Positions 50,361 through 58,736 of a stretch of 64,000 nt of DNA are shown piece by piece (position 1 is the first letter of the stretch; every line of letters begins with the position of its first letter). The translations under genes and the position numbers were made by a program. Origin of the DNA: Kribbella capetownensis. GTDB lineage: Bacteria; Actinomycetota; Actinomycetes; Propionibacteriales; Kribbellaceae. The notes beneath the pieces were generated by a model that saw nothing but the letters and a program-made list of their open reading frames with translations, was not told where the DNA came from and ran no database searches. The stretch lies in contig NZ_SJKD01000004.1 in NCBI RefSeq assembly GCF_004331485.1, positions 372,001 through 436,000 on the forward strand, written 5' to 3'.

Positions 50361-52384
50361 TGATTCCGGCTGACTACGAAGACCGGGTGTACGCCGGTGT
50401 GCTCGGCAAGGTGATCGCCGTGTACCTGGGCCGGCCGTTCGAGGGTTGGCGGTACCAGCGCATCGTCGACGAACTCGGCGACATCACCTACTACGTCAAC
50501 GACCGTGCGGATCTGCCGTTGAAGAACCACCTGCTGGTGGTCACCGACGACGACATCAGCGGCACGCTGGTGTTCCCGCGGGCTCTGCGTGACCACGGCG
50601 TCGAGCCGACCTCCGAGCAGGTCGGGCAGACCTGGCTCGACCAGATCGTCGAGGAACAGACGGTGCTGTGGTGGGGCGGCCTCGGCAACTCGACCGAGCA
50701 CACGGCGTACCTGCGGATGAAGGCCGGCATCGTTCCGCCGGAGAGCGGTGCGATGGCGCGCAACGGTCAGGTGGTCGCCGAGCAGGTCGGCGCGCAGATC
50801 TTCGTCGAGGGGTTCGCGATGACGCGGCCTGGCGATCCGCAGGCCGCGGCCGACCTGGCCGAGCGAGCGGCAAGGGTCAGCCACGACGGCGAGGCGATCC
50901 ATGCCGCGCGGGTGGTCGCGGCGCTGGTCGCGCAGTCGTTCGTCGAGCCGGACATGGATCGGCTGCTCGACACGGCCGTCACGCTGATCCCGAAGGACAG
51001 CCTGATCTACCGCGTCGTCGCCGACGTCCGCGAATGGGCCACCGGCGGCGACTGGAAAGCGACTCGGGAACGGATCGAGGAGCGGTACGGCTACCACCTG
51101 TACGGCGGCAACTGTCACGTGATCCCGAACCACGCGACGATCATCAACGCCCTCGCGCACAGCGGCGGCGAGTTCGCCCAGGCGATGACGGTGGTCAACA
51201 CCTCCGGCTGGGACACCGACTCGAACGCCGGCAACGTCGGCGCGATCTGTGGCGTCCGAGGTGGGCTGGCCGGACTCGACGCCGGACCGGACTGGCGTGG
51301 GCCGATCGCTGACCGGCTCTACCTGCCGGCGGCCGACGGTGGGTCCTGCATCACCGATGCGGCGCGCGAGGCCCTGACTCTCGCGAGACACGGCCGGACC
51401 TGGGCCGGCGAGCAACCGGTGGTCCCGAAGGACGGCGCCCGGTTCCACTTCGCCTTCCCGGGCTCGGTGCAAGGCTTCACCGTTGCTGAGGGCAACGGTG
51501 TGGTGAGCAACGATTCGTCCACGCTCACAGTGCCGGCAGGTACCACGGTCAGCACACCGACGTTCATCCCGCCCGAGGCCCTGGACATGCCGATCTACGG
51601 CCTGCTCGCGAGCCCGACTCTCTACACCGGGCAGACGGTCACGGCCCACGTCGACGCGACGGACGACGCCGAGGTCGCGCTGACGATCACGGCGTACGAC
51701 GAGAACGACGAACTGCGCACGGTGTTCGGACCGGGGACGACGCTGTCGGCGGGCGAGTCCGCGGATCTGGCCGTGACCGTGCCGGAGCTCGGTGGCCAGC
51801 CGGTCGCAGCCGTAGGTCTGACGACTTCAGGCACCGTCCAGCTGGACCGCCTGACCTGGGACGGCGCACCCGATCTCACCCTCACGCGACCGGCAGGCGG
51901 AACCGTCTGGCGTCGTGCCTGGCTCCGTGCGGTCGACCGCTGGGACCCCCACTGGCCGGAACCGTTCCGCATCGTGCAGAACCGGGGTACCGGCCTGCTC
52001 AGCCACGGATCACGGGACTGGCAGAACTACACCGTCACCGCCGATGTGACTCCACACCTGACGGCGTCCGCCGGCATCGCGGCTCGGGTCCAAGGACTGC
52101 AGCGGTACTACGCACTCGAACTGGCCGACCGGAACACCGTCCGCCTGGTCCGGCGCCACACCGTGCTCGCCAGCCGCGCGTTCGACTGGGAGTACGGCCA
52201 CACCTATCAGCTCGCTCTCACGGTGGACGGCGACCGCCTCGTCGCCACTGTCGACGGCGAGGCTCTGTTCGACCTCACCGACTCCACGTACGACTGCGGC
52301 GGCGTCGCGCTGGTGGTCACCGAGGGCCGGACAGCGACTCAGCAAGTCCGCATCACCCCCATCTCCCGCGAGGAGGAATCATGA
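50360..52384 (+). CDS. ADP-ribosylglycohydrolase-fold protein with C-terminal beta domains
   Basis: 674 residues. Residues about 1-360 are an ADP-ribosylglycohydrolase (DraG/ARH) fold: VLGKVIAVYLGRPFEGW, metal motifs TDDD (62-65) and WDTDSN (284-289), and SHDGEA (174-179). The C-terminal about 300 residues are beta-rich, ending in a LamG/3-keto-disaccharide-hydrolase-like sandwich (HGSRDWQNYTVTADVTPHLT). No signal peptide, so cytoplasmic. ARH proteins cleave N- or O-glycosidic bonds to ADP-ribose; here, between a mutarotase and a sugar-binding protein, it more likely hydrolyses a sugar glycoside (inference). It starts one base before the end of the mutarotase gene (TGATG) and overlaps the binding-protein start (ATGA). 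Confidence 0.83.
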   Translation: MIPADYEDRVYAGVLGKVIAVYLGRPFEGWRYQRIVDELGDITYYVNDRADLPLKNHLLVVTDDDISGTLVFPRALRDHGVEPTSEQVGQTWLDQIVEEQTVLWWGGLGNSTEHTAYLRMKAGIVPPESGAMARNGQVVAEQVGAQIFVEGFAMTRPGDPQAAADLAERAARVSHDGEAIHAARVVAALVAQSFVEPDMDRLLDTAVTLIPKDSLIYRVVADVREWATGGDWKATRERIEERYGYHLYGGNCHVIPNHATIINALAHSGGEFAQAMTVVNTSGWDTDSNAGNVGAICGVRGGLAGLDAGPDWRGPIADRLYLPAADGGSCITDAAREALTLARHGRTWAGEQPVVPKDGARFHFAFPGSVQGFTVAEGNGVVSNDSSTLTVPAGTTVSTPTFIPPEALDMPIYGLLASPTLYTGQTVTAHVDATDDAEVALTITAYDENDELRTVFGPGTTLSAGESADLAVTVPELGGQPVAAVGLTTSGTVQLDRLTWDGAPDLTLTRPAGGTVWRRAWLRAVDRWDPHWPEPFRIVQNRGTGLLSHGSRDWQNYTVTADVTPHLTASAGIAARVQGLQRYYALELADRNTVRLVRRHTVLASRAFDWEYGHTYQLALTVDGDRLVATVDGEALFDLTDSTYDCGGVALVVTEGRTATQQVRITPISREEES

Positions 52385-53784
52385 CCGCACGTTCGTTCAG
52401 CCGCCGCCGCTTCCTGACCGGTGCGAGCCTGAGCGCGGCTGCCATCGCCGCGCCCGGTGTCCTGACCGCTTGTGGAGGCAGCGACGACAGTGGGGCCGGC
52501 TCGGGCAGCGGCAAGGTCGACCTGTGGCTCGACATCCAGGGCGACGCGAACCAGAAGTACTTCAACGAGCAGGTCGCCGCCCTGTTCGAGAAGGCGAACC
52601 CGTCGGTCGACCTGAACACGACCTACTACAAGGGTGACGACCTGCGCCGGCTCGTCCAGACCGCACTGCAGGCCAGGTCCGGGCCGGACGTGGTCCGCGG
52701 CCCGTCGGCGACCCAGACCCTGGCCTGGAGCAAGGCGCATGCGCTCGCCGACCTGACGCCGTACGCGGACAAGTACGGCTGGAAGGACAAGCTGTCGGCC
52801 TGGGCGATGAACGCGTTCACGACCGACGACAAGCTCTTCGCGCTGCCCATGCGGGTGGACACGATGATGCTCTACTTCAACAAGACGCTGTTCGCGTCGA
52901 AGGGCTGGAAGCAGCCCACGAACCGCGATGAGCTCGAGGCACTGGCGGCCGAAGCACACGGCCAGGGCATCACCGCGTTCGGCTCGTCGAACGTGGACTG
53001 GAAGGCCGCCGGCGAGTGGCTGATGACGGTGTTCTGGAACCACTACTCGGGTCCGGACGCCTTGCACCAGGCGCTGTCCGGCGACATCAAGTTCACCGAC
53101 CCGGTCTTCGTCGAGGCGGTCGAACTGGTGCAGAGCTACTTCGACAAGGGCTGGCTGGCCGGCGGCGTCGACAAGTACTTCGCCGTTCCCTCGCAGGAGA
53201 TCGGTGCGAACTTCGGCAAGGGCAAGGTCGCGATGATCCCGCAGGGCGGCTGGTTCATGAGCCAGGTCGGCCAGTACTTCGGTGCCAAGGCGAAGAACGA
53301 CAACGAGTGGGACTGGATGCCGATCCCGGCGCTGCGCAACGAGGTCAAGTACCCGTTGTTCGAGTTGGGCATCGGCGGGTCGCTCGGGATCAACGAGGCC
53401 AGCAAGAACAAGGACGCCGCCGCGACGTTCATGAACTGGTACTACGGTGACCGCGGCGCGGCCCTCCAGCGGATGGCCGACGTACCGGCGACGTACAACA
53501 TCCCGATCGACTTCGCCGACGCCGACATCCCGAAGAAGATCGACCCTCGCTCGGCCCGCGTGCTGACCTCGCTGAACAAGGCGGTCTCGACGGGTGACTA
53601 CGGGTACGTCACGTGGACCTGGTGGCCACCGAAGACGGACGTGTACGTCTACGAGGGACTCGAGCAGGTGCTGACCAAGAAGATCAAGGCGGCCGACTAC
53701 TGCAAGGAACTCGACCGGCTCTTCACCGAGGAGAAGGCCGACGGCACCATCCCCGCGCTGCCCGCCCAGGGCCCGGCCAAATGA
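52381..53784 (+). CDS. CUT1 sugar-binding lipoprotein, locus 2
   Basis: 467 residues with a Tat motif (SRRRFLTGA) and lipobox LTAC (C31). The mature part is a family 1 solute-binding protein (VDLWLDIQGDANQKYFNEQV, then FEKANPSVDLN). It presents an oligosaccharide to the two permeases encoded next. Start and stop overlap both neighbours as ATGA, so the operon is tightly coupled. Confidence 0.92.
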   Translation: MTARSFSRRRFLTGASLSAAAIAAPGVLTACGGSDDSGAGSGSGKVDLWLDIQGDANQKYFNEQVAALFEKANPSVDLNTTYYKGDDLRRLVQTALQARSGPDVVRGPSATQTLAWSKAHALADLTPYADKYGWKDKLSAWAMNAFTTDDKLFALPMRVDTMMLYFNKTLFASKGWKQPTNRDELEALAAEAHGQGITAFGSSNVDWKAAGEWLMTVFWNHYSGPDALHQALSGDIKFTDPVFVEAVELVQSYFDKGWLAGGVDKYFAVPSQEIGANFGKGKVAMIPQGGWFMSQVGQYFGAKAKNDNEWDWMPIPALRNEVKYPLFELGIGGSLGINEASKNKDAAATFMNWYYGDRGAALQRMADVPATYNIPIDFADADIPKKIDPRSARVLTSLNKAVSTGDYGYVTWTWWPPKTDVYVYEGLEQVLTKKIKAADYCKELDRLFTEEKADGTIPALPAQGPAK

Positions 53785-54686
53785 CGACCGCCGTCGCCGG
53801 CACCGCCGTACGGGCGCCCGGCGCCGCTCGTGCGCGGCGCCGGTCGGCGGTGATCGGCTGGGCCTTCCTGGCACCGCTGCTGGTGCTCAACCTGGTGGTG
53901 GTGCTCGGTCCGTCGATCGCGACGGTGTACTACTCGCTCACCGACTGGTCCGGGCTCGGGCCGGCCGAGTTCATCGGCCTGGAGAACTACACCAAGGCGT
54001 TCACCGATCCCGATGTCCATCAAGCCCTGCTGCACAACGTGATCTGGTTCGTGCTGTTCGGTTCGGTGCCGATGGCAATGGGTTTGCTGGGCGCGTACCT
54101 GCTCAGTCAGGTCCGCCGGTTCCAGGTCCTGTTCCGGGCGCTCTACTTCATCCCGTACGTCGTGGCCAGCGTGGTCAACGCGGCGGTCTGGAAGATGCTG
54201 CTCTCACCGACCAGTGGGATCGGCCACCAGTTCGGGATCGATCATTCGTGGCTCGGTGACACCGCCACGTCGCTTTTCAGCGTGAACTTCGTCGTCGACT
54301 GGCACTTCTGGGGCTTCCTCGCGGTGATCTTCCTGGCCGCGATGCAGGGCATCGATCCGCAGTTGTACGACGCGGCCAGTGTGGACGGCGCCGGCAGGTG
54401 GCAGCAGTTCCTCTCGGTCACGCTGCCCGGCATCCGCCCGACGATGATCTTCGTGATCCTGATGACGGTGATCTGGACGCTCAAGGCGTTCGACTACATC
54501 TTCATCATGACCCAGGGCGGTCCGGCCGGGTCCAGCGAAGTGGTCTCGACGCTGATGTACAAGCAGGCCTTCAACGAGTACTCCGCCGGGTACGCCGCCG
54601 CACTCGGACTCTCGATGACCGCCATCACCGCCGTGATCCTGGCCGTCTACCAGTACCTGCGCAAGAAGGGATGGGAGGACGAGTGA
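53781..54686 (+). CDS. CUT1 sugar ABC permease (MalF-like), locus 2
   Basis: 301 residues from the ATG at 53781 (ATGA overlap). A basic leader (RAPGAARARRRSAVIGWAFL) is followed by six helices; the EAA loop is LYDAASVDGAGRWQQFLSVT, then LPGIRP. The open frame upstream lies inside the binding-protein gene and is not used. No ATPase gene is present in the locus. Confidence 0.92.
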   Translation: MTTAVAGTAVRAPGAARARRRSAVIGWAFLAPLLVLNLVVVLGPSIATVYYSLTDWSGLGPAEFIGLENYTKAFTDPDVHQALLHNVIWFVLFGSVPMAMGLLGAYLLSQVRRFQVLFRALYFIPYVVASVVNAAVWKMLLSPTSGIGHQFGIDHSWLGDTATSLFSVNFVVDWHFWGFLAVIFLAAMQGIDPQLYDAASVDGAGRWQQFLSVTLPGIRPTMIFVILMTVIWTLKAFDYIFIMTQGGPAGSSEVVSTLMYKQAFNEYSAGYAAALGLSMTAITAVILAVYQYLRKKGWEDE

Positions 54687-55582
54687 CCACCACCGTCATC
54701 GATCCGGCGACCACCACCCGGACGTCCGATCCGTCGTCCGCGAGCCCGCGGCGATCCCGCCGGCGCGGCTCCGGCGGAGGCGCCGGGGCGTACATCGTGC
54801 TGATCGCGCTGGCGTTGTTCGCGATCGGCCCATTGGTCGCGGTGGTGTTCAACGCGTTCAAGAACAACGCGGAGATCGGCACGAATCCGCTGGCACCGCC
54901 GACCTCGCTCAGCCTGGACAACTTCACCGAGGCGTGGACCCGCGGCGACTTCGCCACCACCATGCGCAACAGCGCGATCATCTGTCTCGGTGCCGTCCTC
55001 GGAACCTGCCTGATCGCCGGCCTCGCGGCGTACGCGCTGAGTCATCTGCAGGTGCCTGGGAGCGGGATCGTGGTCGGGTACCTGTTCCTCGGCAGTGCGC
55101 TCCCGGTGCAGTTGTTCCTGGTGCCGTTGTTCTTCCTGTGGACCCAGTTGCACCTGGTCGACAATCTGTTCGGGCTGATCGTCATCTACTGGGCCACGGA
55201 CGCGCCGTTCGCGACCTTGCTGCTGAGATCGTTCCTGCTGAAGATCCCGAAGGACTACACCGAGGCGGCCCGGCTGGACGGCGCGTCCGACCTGCAGATC
55301 GCCCGCCGGGTGGTGCTGCCACTGGCCTGGCCGGGCTTCCTGACCGTCGCGCTGATCGTGGCGTTGTGGTCGTGGAACGAGTTCTTCTGGGCGATCACCT
55401 TCATCCACGACCCGAAGCTGCGCCCGGTGGCGACCAGCTTCCTCGCCTTCCAGGACCAGCACTCGACCGACTGGGGGATGACGAGCGCCGCGGCAATCTT
55501 CATGCTCGGCCCGGTCGTCCTGCTGTTCCTCGTACTGCAACGCCGATTCGTCAGCGGTCTCACCGCAGGAGGACTCAAGTGA
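54683..55582 (+). CDS. CUT1 sugar ABC permease (MalG-like), locus 2
   Basis: 299 residues from the GTG at 54683 (GTGA overlap). A Thr/Ser/Arg-rich leader precedes the first helix AYIVLIALALFAIGPLVAVV. The EAA loop is YTEAARLDGASDLQIARRVV, then LPLAWP. It completes the importer channel with the MalF-like subunit. Confidence 0.92.
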   Translation: MTTTVIDPATTTRTSDPSSASPRRSRRRGSGGGAGAYIVLIALALFAIGPLVAVVFNAFKNNAEIGTNPLAPPTSLSLDNFTEAWTRGDFATTMRNSAIICLGAVLGTCLIAGLAAYALSHLQVPGSGIVVGYLFLGSALPVQLFLVPLFFLWTQLHLVDNLFGLIVIYWATDAPFATLLLRSFLLKIPKDYTEAARLDGASDLQIARRVVLPLAWPGFLTVALIVALWSWNEFFWAITFIHDPKLRPVATSFLAFQDQHSTDWGMTSAAAIFMLGPVVLLFLVLQRRFVSGLTAGGLK

Positions 55583-56991
55583 CGTCACCCGACCCCCGTC
55601 CGAACCTCGTCCTGATCGTCGCCGACCAGTTGCGCCGCCAGGCCCTCGGCGCGTACGGCGACCCGAACGTCTCCACGCCGATCATCGATGCCCTGGCGGC
55701 CGCCGGGACTCGCTTCGACGCCGCGTGCTCGACGTACCCGGTCTGTGTCCCGTACCGGTTCTCGCTGATGACGGGGGAGTACGCGCACACCCGGTTCATC
55801 CCCTCGATCGAGTGGCGGATGTCGCCGGCCGAACGCACGCTGGCCGACGAGCTGAACGGGGCCGGCTACCAGACCGCGCTCTACGGGAAGTGGCACCTGT
55901 ACGGGAACTTCGGCCACTACCCCGGCCACACGGTGGTGAAGACGTCGCGGACCCAGGTGCCGCGGCCGTACCAGGGCCGGTTCCAGCGCTTCGCGGGCTT
56001 CGACATCTGCAACGACCCGTGGGACACCTACTACTGGAACGAGGACGATCCGCAGGCCCACAAGATCGACGGGTTCCAGACCGACGGCCTGTTCGACCTC
56101 GCCATCTCCGACCTGCGCAAGCCGTCGGACAAGCCGTGGGCGACGGTGCTGTCGGTCGAGCCGCCGCACCCGATCTTCACCGCGCCACCGGAGTACGTCG
56201 AACGCTGGAAGGATCGCGAGATCGTCCTGCGGGAGAACGTTGACGTCGGCAAGGACTACAACAAACGCGGACCGCACGGCCGGGACCTGATCGACGATCT
56301 CCGGGTGTACTACGCGATGATCGAGAATCTCGACGACAACATCGGACGCCTGGTGAGCGCCCTGCGTGAGACCGGTCAGTTGGAGAACACCGTGATCGGG
56401 CTGACCGCGGACCACGGTGAACTGCTCGGCTGCCACGGCCTGCTCGCGAAGCAGCGTCCGTGGGAGGAGTCGCTCGGGATCCCGCTGATCCTGTCCGGCG
56501 CGGGCATCGCGTCGTCGGTGGTGGCCGATCCGGTCAGTACCGAGGATCTGTTCCCGACCCTGCTCGGACTGGCCGGCGTCGTACCGCGTGACCCGAAGCC
56601 CGGGCTGGACCTGTCGCCGCTCGCCCGCGGTGACGAGACCGGCCTCGACCGCGAGGGTGTGCTGCTCGAGTTCGTCGCGGAGATGCGGCCGGGGATGCCG
56701 TTCCACGAAGAGACGTGGCGCGGTTTCCGGACCAGTCGCTACAAGTACACGGTGCTCGGCGACGCCCACGGCGGAAAGCCCTGGCAGTTCTTCGACCTCG
56801 AGGAAGACCCGTACGAAATGACCAACCTGGTCGACAGCGAGAAGCACGTCGACGAGCTCCGGCATCACCACACGCTGCTGCGGGACCGGTTGGTCGAGAC
56901 CTACGACCACTACGTGCTCGCGCCCGCGTTCGGGTGCCCGGGCCTGAACGAGTGGGACCCCGAAGCCAAGTTCCAGCGCCGCTTCGGCTGA
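55579..56991 (+). CDS. Sulfatase 1 of locus 2 (CxPYR variant)
   Basis: 470 residues from the GTG at 55579 (GTGA overlap with the permease). The opening LVLIVADQLRRQALGAYGDP supplies metal ligands. The maturation motif is CVPYRFSLMTG (C56), CxPxR with Tyr where Ser, Thr or Ala is usual. Later motifs: GKWHLYG, TADHGELLGCHGLLAKQRPW and a C-terminal QFFDLEEDPYEMTNL. It is a cytoplasmic-looking sugar sulfatase without signal peptide. Its last codons begin a threefold 18-bp repeat. Confidence 0.92.
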   Translation: MTSPDPRPNLVLIVADQLRRQALGAYGDPNVSTPIIDALAAAGTRFDAACSTYPVCVPYRFSLMTGEYAHTRFIPSIEWRMSPAERTLADELNGAGYQTALYGKWHLYGNFGHYPGHTVVKTSRTQVPRPYQGRFQRFAGFDICNDPWDTYYWNEDDPQAHKIDGFQTDGLFDLAISDLRKPSDKPWATVLSVEPPHPIFTAPPEYVERWKDREIVLRENVDVGKDYNKRGPHGRDLIDDLRVYYAMIENLDDNIGRLVSALRETGQLENTVIGLTADHGELLGCHGLLAKQRPWEESLGIPLILSGAGIASSVVADPVSTEDLFPTLLGLAGVVPRDPKPGLDLSPLARGDETGLDREGVLLEFVAEMRPGMPFHEETWRGFRTSRYKYTVLGDAHGGKPWQFFDLEEDPYEMTNLVDSEKHVDELRHHHTLLRDRLVETYDHYVLAPAFGCPGLNEWDPEAKFQRRFG

Positions 56992-57038
56992 CGGCGTCGC
57001 TCTGGCTGACACCGTCGTTTCGGCTGACATCGTCGAGA
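56985..57038. repeat. Three 18-bp tandem repeats spanning a stop codon
   Basis: Imperfect units 56985-57002, 57003-57020 and 57021-57038 share GGCTGAC and CGTCG. The first contains the last Gly codon and TGA of the sulfatase; the other two repeat that context in the spacer before the glycosidase gene. Confidence 0.75.
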
Positions 57039-57046
57039 GGTGAGGC

Positions 57047-58726
57047 ATGATGAAGCTCGCACGTGTGGTCGCCGCGCTCGTCTCGGTCGCGGGGTTGATC
57101 GCGGCCGCGCCGGCCGGCGCCCAGCCCGGTCCGCAGTACGTCGGAACGGAGTACGACCAGGGCGGTAGCAGCCAGGCGATCGACGGCCCGCTGCCGCAGG
57201 TGCAGCAACTCGCCGACCAGATCACCCGCACCACCGACACGATGCTGCGTGATCTGGCCCGCGAACGCGCCAAGCTCCCGTACGGCTCGATCGAGGCCGA
57301 TCACCACGCCCGGCCGCAGCTGACGACGTACCCACCGGCGGCCGGCAGCCCGGTCTCCGATCAGTACTCCGTCACGGTCGGTCAGCGGGGCCGGAGTACC
57401 AGCTCCTTCGTTTACCAGGTCGCGGCGCGCAAGACCGACACCAACCTGGAGAAGGACACGTCCTGGACGTCGTTCTCGTTCGCCGGGCCAGTGACGGTCG
57501 AGGTGAACAAGCTGAGCGGTGCGGCGACCGGTTGCCTGGTGCGGCCGGCGTCGGCGCGGATCCGCACGCACTTCTCCGGCAGCACGTGCTCCTTCACTCT
57601 GACCGCGGCCGCCAACGTCTCGGTGGAGTTCACGCCGAACACCACCAACCCGGTGCTGCATCCGATGCTGGTGTTCGCGAATCCGCCCGAGATCGACGTA
57701 CCACCGGCGAGCGACCCGAACGTGTTGTACCTCGGCCCCGGACTGCATCAGCTCGGCACTGTGCAGTTGCACTCGAACCAGACCGTGTACGTTGCGGGTG
57801 GCGCGTGGGTGCAGGGGACGTTCAAGGGTCTCGGCGTGCACAACGTGGTGATCCGTGGCCGCGGCGTCATCGACGGGACGTACCTCGACACCGGTGATCA
57901 GGACTCGAACAAGAGTCAGCCCGGGCTGATCGACATCGACTGTCACGATCCCGGCCAGCCTCCGCACGCGGCCTGCTCGACGGGGTCGTCGAACTCGAGC
58001 AACGTGGTGGTCGACGGGCTCACGTTCGTCAACGGCCCGCGGTTCAACGTACGGGTGCTGGGCGACCACGTCACCGTGCACAACCTGAAGGTGATGAGCT
58101 GGTGGTACAGCACCGACTGCATCTGGGCCGGCACGGCGAGCCTGGTGGAAGGCAACTTCTGCAAGGTGAACGACGACGCGCTGAAGCCGATGACCGGCGA
58201 CTCGGTGATCCGGGACAACGTGGTGTGGCAGCTCGAGAACGGTGCGCCGTTCATGATCAGCTGGAACATCCTCACCGATCAGGCCGACTTCCACGTCTAC
58301 GACAACGACGTCATTCATGCCGAGCACTACTGGCTCTCGCCGCAGGCGATCTTCCGGGCCCGGCATGCCACCCCCGGGCAGCTGCAGAGGTTCCTGTTCG
58401 AGGACATCCGGGTGGAGGACGCGAACTGGCGGCTGTTCTACATCATCTTGGAGAAGCATCCGAAGTGGTACGACCCGGCGCTCGGCTTCGGGCAGATCTC
58501 CGGCCTGGTGTTCCGCGACATCACTGCGCAGACGCCGTTCACGATGCCGAACGTCTTCACCGGTGGGGATCCCGATCACCGGGTCTCTGACGTGACGCTG
58601 ATGAACGTCGCCATGAACGGCACGTGTGTGGCGAACGCTGCCGACGGCAACTTCCAGATCGATCCGGCGACGACCGATCAGGTCCGGATCGTGAAGAGCG
58701 CGCACGCTCCTTGCTCGCATCGTTGA
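57047..58726 (+). CDS. Secreted right-handed beta-helix glycosidase (dextranase/GH28/GH49-like)
   Basis: 559 residues with a signal peptide (VVAALVSVAGLIAAAPAGA, cleaved near residue 26). After a helical N-terminal segment, residues about 100-215 form a beta domain of the kind that precedes beta-helix glycosidases (SWTSFSFAGPVTVEVNKLSG, RPASARIRTHFSG). Residues about 220-540 are a parallel beta-helix: VLYLGPGLHQLGTVQLHSNQ, VYVAGGAWVQGTFKG, IRGRGVIDG, and a likely active-site region with STDCIWAG and KVNDDALKP (acidic pair). It should cleave the polysaccharide outside the cell so that fragments can be imported. The exact GH family cannot be set by eye. GAGAGGTGAGG precedes the ATG. Confidence 0.83.
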   Translation: MMKLARVVAALVSVAGLIAAAPAGAQPGPQYVGTEYDQGGSSQAIDGPLPQVQQLADQITRTTDTMLRDLARERAKLPYGSIEADHHARPQLTTYPPAAGSPVSDQYSVTVGQRGRSTSSFVYQVAARKTDTNLEKDTSWTSFSFAGPVTVEVNKLSGAATGCLVRPASARIRTHFSGSTCSFTLTAAANVSVEFTPNTTNPVLHPMLVFANPPEIDVPPASDPNVLYLGPGLHQLGTVQLHSNQTVYVAGGAWVQGTFKGLGVHNVVIRGRGVIDGTYLDTGDQDSNKSQPGLIDIDCHDPGQPPHAACSTGSSNSSNVVVDGLTFVNGPRFNVRVLGDHVTVHNLKVMSWWYSTDCIWAGTASLVEGNFCKVNDDALKPMTGDSVIRDNVVWQLENGAPFMISWNILTDQADFHVYDNDVIHAEHYWLSPQAIFRARHATPGQLQRFLFEDIRVEDANWRLFYIILEKHPKWYDPALGFGQISGLVFRDITAQTPFTMPNVFTGGDPDHRVSDVTLMNVAMNGTCVANAADGNFQIDPATTDQVRIVKSAHAPCSHR

Positions 58727-58736
58727 AAGGAACCTC

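Noticed and set aside
49085..51649. Minus-strand open frame of about 850 codons opposite LacI, mutarotase and ARH genes
   Set aside because: It crosses three well-defined genes on the other strand and has no motif.
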